Assembly (NCBI GenBank): GCA_037178625.1 | Contig: CM074140.1 | Location: 1,364,001 to 1,428,000, forward strand | From: Skeletonema tropicum | Taxonomy: Eukaryota; Bacillariophyta; Thalassiosirophyceae; Thalassiosirales; Thalassiosiraceae | DNA length: 64,000 bases | Direction of reading: 5' to 3' | Shown here: piece after piece, positions 61,168 to 64,000 of the stretch | How positions within the stretch are numbered: position 1 is the stretch's first letter | How the letters are laid out: each line of letters starts with the position of its first letter | Notes under the pieces: generated by a model | Database searches by the model: none | What the model saw: the letters and a program-made list of their open reading frames with translations, nothing else | What the model was told of the DNA's origin: nothing | Position numbers and translations under genes: made by a program

Positions 61168-62409
61168 TCATGCCTTCTTGACAAGATATCGTTTGATATC
61201 AGCAAGGCTAGTGTCACGACAAAAATAAGTGTGTCGAAAGACATTATTGGCAGTTTGGAATTGATACATGTGCAGCATTCGACGTAGTGACGAAACCTTC
61301 CCGTGACGAAAGTATTGTCGAATAAAACTTCCGGCGTTCTTTGTGTCGTGAATTTGGAATGCATCACCTTCGGGGACCCAACTTAAAATGTGTGGATGCG
61401 TTTTTGAACCATCATGGACAAAGTGGTAGAGTTGCTCAGGGAAGCCAGTAGCATGTATGGATTTTTTGTCATCTTCCTCAGCGGTGACGTTATCACCTCT
61501 ACTGCTTACGCTTTCCCTGTCCTTGTTATTGCGACGAATTGGTATAATTTCATCTGTAGAGTTGTTCTCATTTTTTGATGCAGAGGTGACAACGTGTCGT
61601 TTGATGTGAGCAAGGCTGCTATCACGACGAAAATGTGGATGACGATAGACATTGTTGGCAGTCGAAAATGAATACAAATGTAACATCCGGCGTAACGACG
61701 ATAGGTTGCTGTGTCGAAAATACTGTCGGATAAAGTTCCCCACGTTCTTTGTGTCGGTTATTGTGAATGCAGTACCGTCCGCAGTCCAGTGCAGGAGGTG
61801 ACGTGCCCTTTCACTCGCACCGTTCACCATGTGGAAGAGCTGTTCCGGAAATCCAGCATTAAGTAGCTTTTGTCTGTCCAAGTTGTGCATTGGGATTTCG
61901 TTGTTGCCTCCAGCGGCGGGCGATCGTGACCGTGGTGGTTTAGGAGTGGTCTTCTTTTTAGTTCTACGGATTGATTCTTCCACTGCTGGTGGTGCTTCAA
62001 CACTAATTCTTTCCAGAGTAAATGAAGACCGCGTAGGCCTTTGCGACAAAGGAAGGATAACCGTTGGGCGAGGATCATGGTCGGGTTCTCTCTTTTCTTC
62101 CCCATGATACCAATCAAATCCAACCGAGTTCAGTTGTGCAATGCGGTGCTTGATAATCCCGACACTTTTCTTCCTCCCCACGCCATATAGTTTGTATCGC
62201 CTGCGCTGAGCATCCATCCACTTGATTAGTCTTGGTGGAAGAGACTTATTCGCGTTGCCCAACTTGTGAAAATCGTGAAGCTGCCGAAATGTTTCTTGCC
62301 ATGTTGGATTTGACTGGCGACTGCCGGCATGATACCCATAATGAGCCTCGTCTTCCATGGCTGCAGCAGCCAGCTGGTCCATCATCATTCTTGTTCTTTC
62401 TTTCGGCAT
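61168..62409 (-). CDS. Protein with helicase-associated domain and two HSF-type DNA-binding domains
   Basis: 413 residues from the ATG at 62409; the frame extends only from a GTG. Residues about 35-105 look like a helicase-associated (HA) domain (TWQETFRQLHDFHKLGN, LPPRLIKWMDAQRRRYKLYG), common in diatoms. Two HSF-type winged helices follow: about 185-290 (GFPEQLFHMV, FTITDTKNVGNFIRQYFRHSNLSSLRRML in parts, RHPHFRRDSS) and about 320-413 (GFPEQLYHFV, NAGSFIRQYFRHGKVSSL, RHTYFCRD). The domains are close copies, pointing to duplication. HSF-type factors are the most expanded class in diatoms, but the double form with an HA domain is unusual. It is probably a nuclear DNA-binding protein; targets unknown. 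Confidence 0.82.
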   Translation of the reverse strand: MPKERTRMMMDQLAAAAMEDEAHYGYHAGSRQSNPTWQETFRQLHDFHKLGNANKSLPPRLIKWMDAQRRRYKLYGVGRKKSVGIIKHRIAQLNSVGFDWYHGEEKREPDHDPRPTVILPLSQRPTRSSFTLERISVEAPPAVEESIRRTKKKTTPKPPRSRSPAAGGNNEIPMHNLDRQKLLNAGFPEQLFHMVNGASERARHLLHWTADGTAFTITDTKNVGNFIRQYFRHSNLSSLRRMLHLYSFSTANNVYRHPHFRRDSSLAHIKRHVVTSASKNENNSTDEIIPIRRNNKDRESVSSRGDNVTAEEDDKKSIHATGFPEQLYHFVHDGSKTHPHILSWVPEGDAFQIHDTKNAGSFIRQYFRHGKVSSLRRMLHMYQFQTANNVFRHTYFCRDTSLADIKRYLVKKA

Positions 62410-62559
62410 ACCATTATTAGCCACGCTGCCTCGCTCCTTTCCCCTATCTCCCCTTATCACTAATGGTATGCATGGTATTACTTATTGTATCACCGCCCGG
62501 GGACTGGGGACTGGGCCAGGACGGCTCGGGTGCGGTGGCATCATTTGCCCGGAGGGCAT
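62410..62559. promoter_or_regulatory. 5' flank of the HSF-domain gene
   Basis: A short GC-richer stretch next to the HSF-domain ATG; the promoter would lie here and in the repeat patch beyond. No other feature seen. Confidence 0.35.
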
Positions 62560-62892
62560 GGCACCTGGGTGCGTTTTTCAGATTTTGCTCCGGCAGGCGG
62601 TCACTAACAAGCGCTAGTTGTGACCGGAAATATCGCACCTGGGTACTTTTTTCAAAGCCTCCGGCGGCGGGATTTGGTACTAGGGTGGAGTATTAGAATA
62701 CCAGCATAGATAGGGATCTACCAGTACTTATGTTACCGGTATGTTCAAACTTCCAGCACGATCATCGTGTGCGTAGCCCGGAGAAATGGCACCCGAGTAC
62801 CAAAGCAAAATCGTGATCGGCGGGCGGCATTTCATGTTTGGCACCCGGGTGCCATTCAAAAAGGTCTCCGGCGGTCAAAAAAGGTACTAGGG
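62560..62892. repeat. Four degenerate copies of a GC-rich palindromic motif
   Basis: Copies begin at 62560, 62634, 62788 and 62840. Core: GGCACCYGGGTGC, then TTTTTCA or similar, then CTCCGGCGG; copies 2 and 4 add GGTACTAGGG. The fourth core is a perfect 14-bp palindrome (GGCACCCGGGTGCC). Spacing is irregular. It may be a decayed repeat or a set of binding sites. Confidence 0.6.
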
Positions 62893-63609
62893 TTATGTAA
62901 TAATTCCTACGTAGAAGTTCTACGGATGACACCCGTCCTGACTGGGCCGCACAAGAGAGAAGGAGTATCTTCTCTCGTCTCGCCCAGCCCTCGGGCCTCG
63001 GGACGCGAGCCACAAACGAACATGTGCATGCGGTACTCAGATGCCTCTCAGATGCCATCAACCATCAAAAATGGACCCAGACCAGGTGAAAAGCTTCCTA
63101 CGACCCTCAACAACACAGTAACTAGAGAAGGCTTTTGACCTTGCTTGCAGTGGTAATCTTCATCCCTTGGCCATTAGGATCTTATCGATACCTTAATTTC
63201 CACCATCAGCCTGATATTCAAATTCGACTTGCAAGCTGATGTCAATAGTAATAGTACAGTATTAGCATAAGAATGACACAGGATGCGATATTTCGCGTAT
63301 GTACGGATTCTATAGAGTTATGTTATGGTAGGGTATCTAAGATACATTGTATGTAAGAGGTTGCGCTTTGAGAGGCTTTTGAAGCAAATCACGCTTGATC
63401 TCATAGAGAGGAAAAGAAATAAAATAATAAACAACAGTCATACCAATAGAATTGTATTATTATTAACGGTTAATCATAGGAAGGCCCTTTTAGCTTTGCT
63501 TGGTGGACTCCAAGTAGATGGGGCAAAAGGCTACAAAAACTTCTTAGTAGCTCTAGCTTTATGCATGCACAGAGGGCTTGATAACGAGTGATAATAACCA
63601 CAAACCATC
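62893..63609. other. Intergenic, no gene seen
   Basis: A 717-bp stretch. ORFs at 62767-63138 and 63325-63591 are not convincing (no family features, unusual composition). It should contain the promoter of the last gene. Confidence 0.4.
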
Positions 63610-64000
63610 ATGCTGTTGCCCAGAAACAACAAACGCAGATGCAGAATTATGGTGGTGTTCATTGGATTGCTCTTCCATTTCCATTTTCACCAACAGCAAC
63701 TACAACAGAAGATGATGGGGAAGGATATTTCTTACAGCAAGCAAATCATTTCTCGCAGCTCACTCATCATGGGACCTCTTGCCCAAGTCTTTCCAATTGG
63801 AATGAAATTGAAAGAAGAAAGCCTGCTTGTAGAAACAACATTAATTGTAGCAACTGTGCCTTATGACAGAATTCATGCCAAGGCACTTTGGACTCACTTG
63901 GAGTGTCTCACAGATAAAATTGACCGAGTATTGTTGGCAGCTCCAGATGTTGAATGGTCAAGGAGAATTGTTGAAACCATCAAAGCAAATTTCATGCTGC
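63610..64000 (+). CDS. Type II membrane protein, partial (runs off the window)
   Basis: The frame from ATG 63610 is open to the end of the window (130 codons). The N-terminus is MLLPRNNKRRCRIMVVFIGLL, a basic turn followed by a short hydrophobic anchor, typical of a type II (Golgi or ER) membrane protein. The rest (SLLVETTLIVATVPYDRIHA, LWTHLECLTDKIDRVLLAAPD) looks like a Rossmann-type N-terminal half as in glycosyltransferase-like diatom proteins, but the family cannot be named from this part. Confidence 0.6.
   Translation, partial: MLLPRNNKRRCRIMVVFIGLLFHFHFHQQQLQQKMMGKDISYSKQIISRSSLIMGPLAQVFPIGMKLKEESLLVETTLIVATVPYDRIHAKALWTHLECLTDKIDRVLLAAPDVEWSRRIVETIKANFML

Noticed and set aside
63325..63591. 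88-codon plus-strand ORF before the last gene
   Set aside because: Composition and lack of any conserved pattern suggest chance; it overlaps the likely promoter.

Overview
The window looks like nuclear DNA of a diatom, most likely a centric one. The evidence is a fucoxanthin-chlorophyll antenna gene whose signal sequence ends in the plastid-import motif AFAP, short GT-AG introns of about 80-230 bp, densely packed genes on both strands with very short convergent gaps, Glu/Asp- and Asn-rich proteins, heat-shock-factor and helicase-associated domains in one protein, and dynein and dynactin subunits, which fits a lineage with flagellate gametes. No database search was run; all names come from motif recognition. 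Several gene models are joined across introns whose donor, acceptor and phase I checked by hand.

Layout. 1-12.9 kb: a TYW3-kelch protein ending in a TYW2 N-terminal fragment; a convergent F-box/bromodomain/RING SNF2 ATPase; a GYF-domain protein; a two-exon hemerythrin. 13-22.7 kb: a Stowaway-like MITE; a VHL-like domain fused to a 2-oxoglutarate oxygenase; the antenna gene; a PD-(D/E)XK-like protein; MPP10; COP9 signalosome subunit 2. 23-30.2 kb: a small secreted VRGG protein, a lineage-specific membrane protein, dynactin p25 and a very acidic 1344-residue protein. 31.2-36.5 kb: an array of 29 tandem 184/186-bp units with higher-order structure. 36.7-50.2 kb: arsenite methyltransferase, complex I 24-kDa subunit, an ankyrin-like protein, dynein light chain LC8, an unknown protein, a zinc-knuckle methyltransferase-like protein, a double-PH protein, a LanC-like protein, a second VRGG protein and a small membrane protein. 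50.5-51.1 kb: a 588-bp inverted-repeat element with a CCGA duplication. 51.3-64 kb: a protein kinase, an NTF2-like protein, a duplicated F-box/zinc-finger protein, a selenocysteine-containing thioredoxin-ArsM fusion, an adenylate-kinase-type enzyme, selenoprotein S, a double HSF-domain protein, a GC-rich repeat patch and a partial type II membrane protein.

Most genes are unrelated housekeeping loci. The strongest points for follow-up are the two genes whose in-frame TGA appears to encode selenocysteine, each followed by a SECIS-like hairpin. The others are the VHL-oxygenase fusion, the VRGG family with its conserved phase-2 intron, the SNF2 gene with a 30-nt microexon carrying helicase motif II, and the satellite with 5-unit higher-order repeats. 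Most gaps over 300 bp hold no gene I can support and are described individually.
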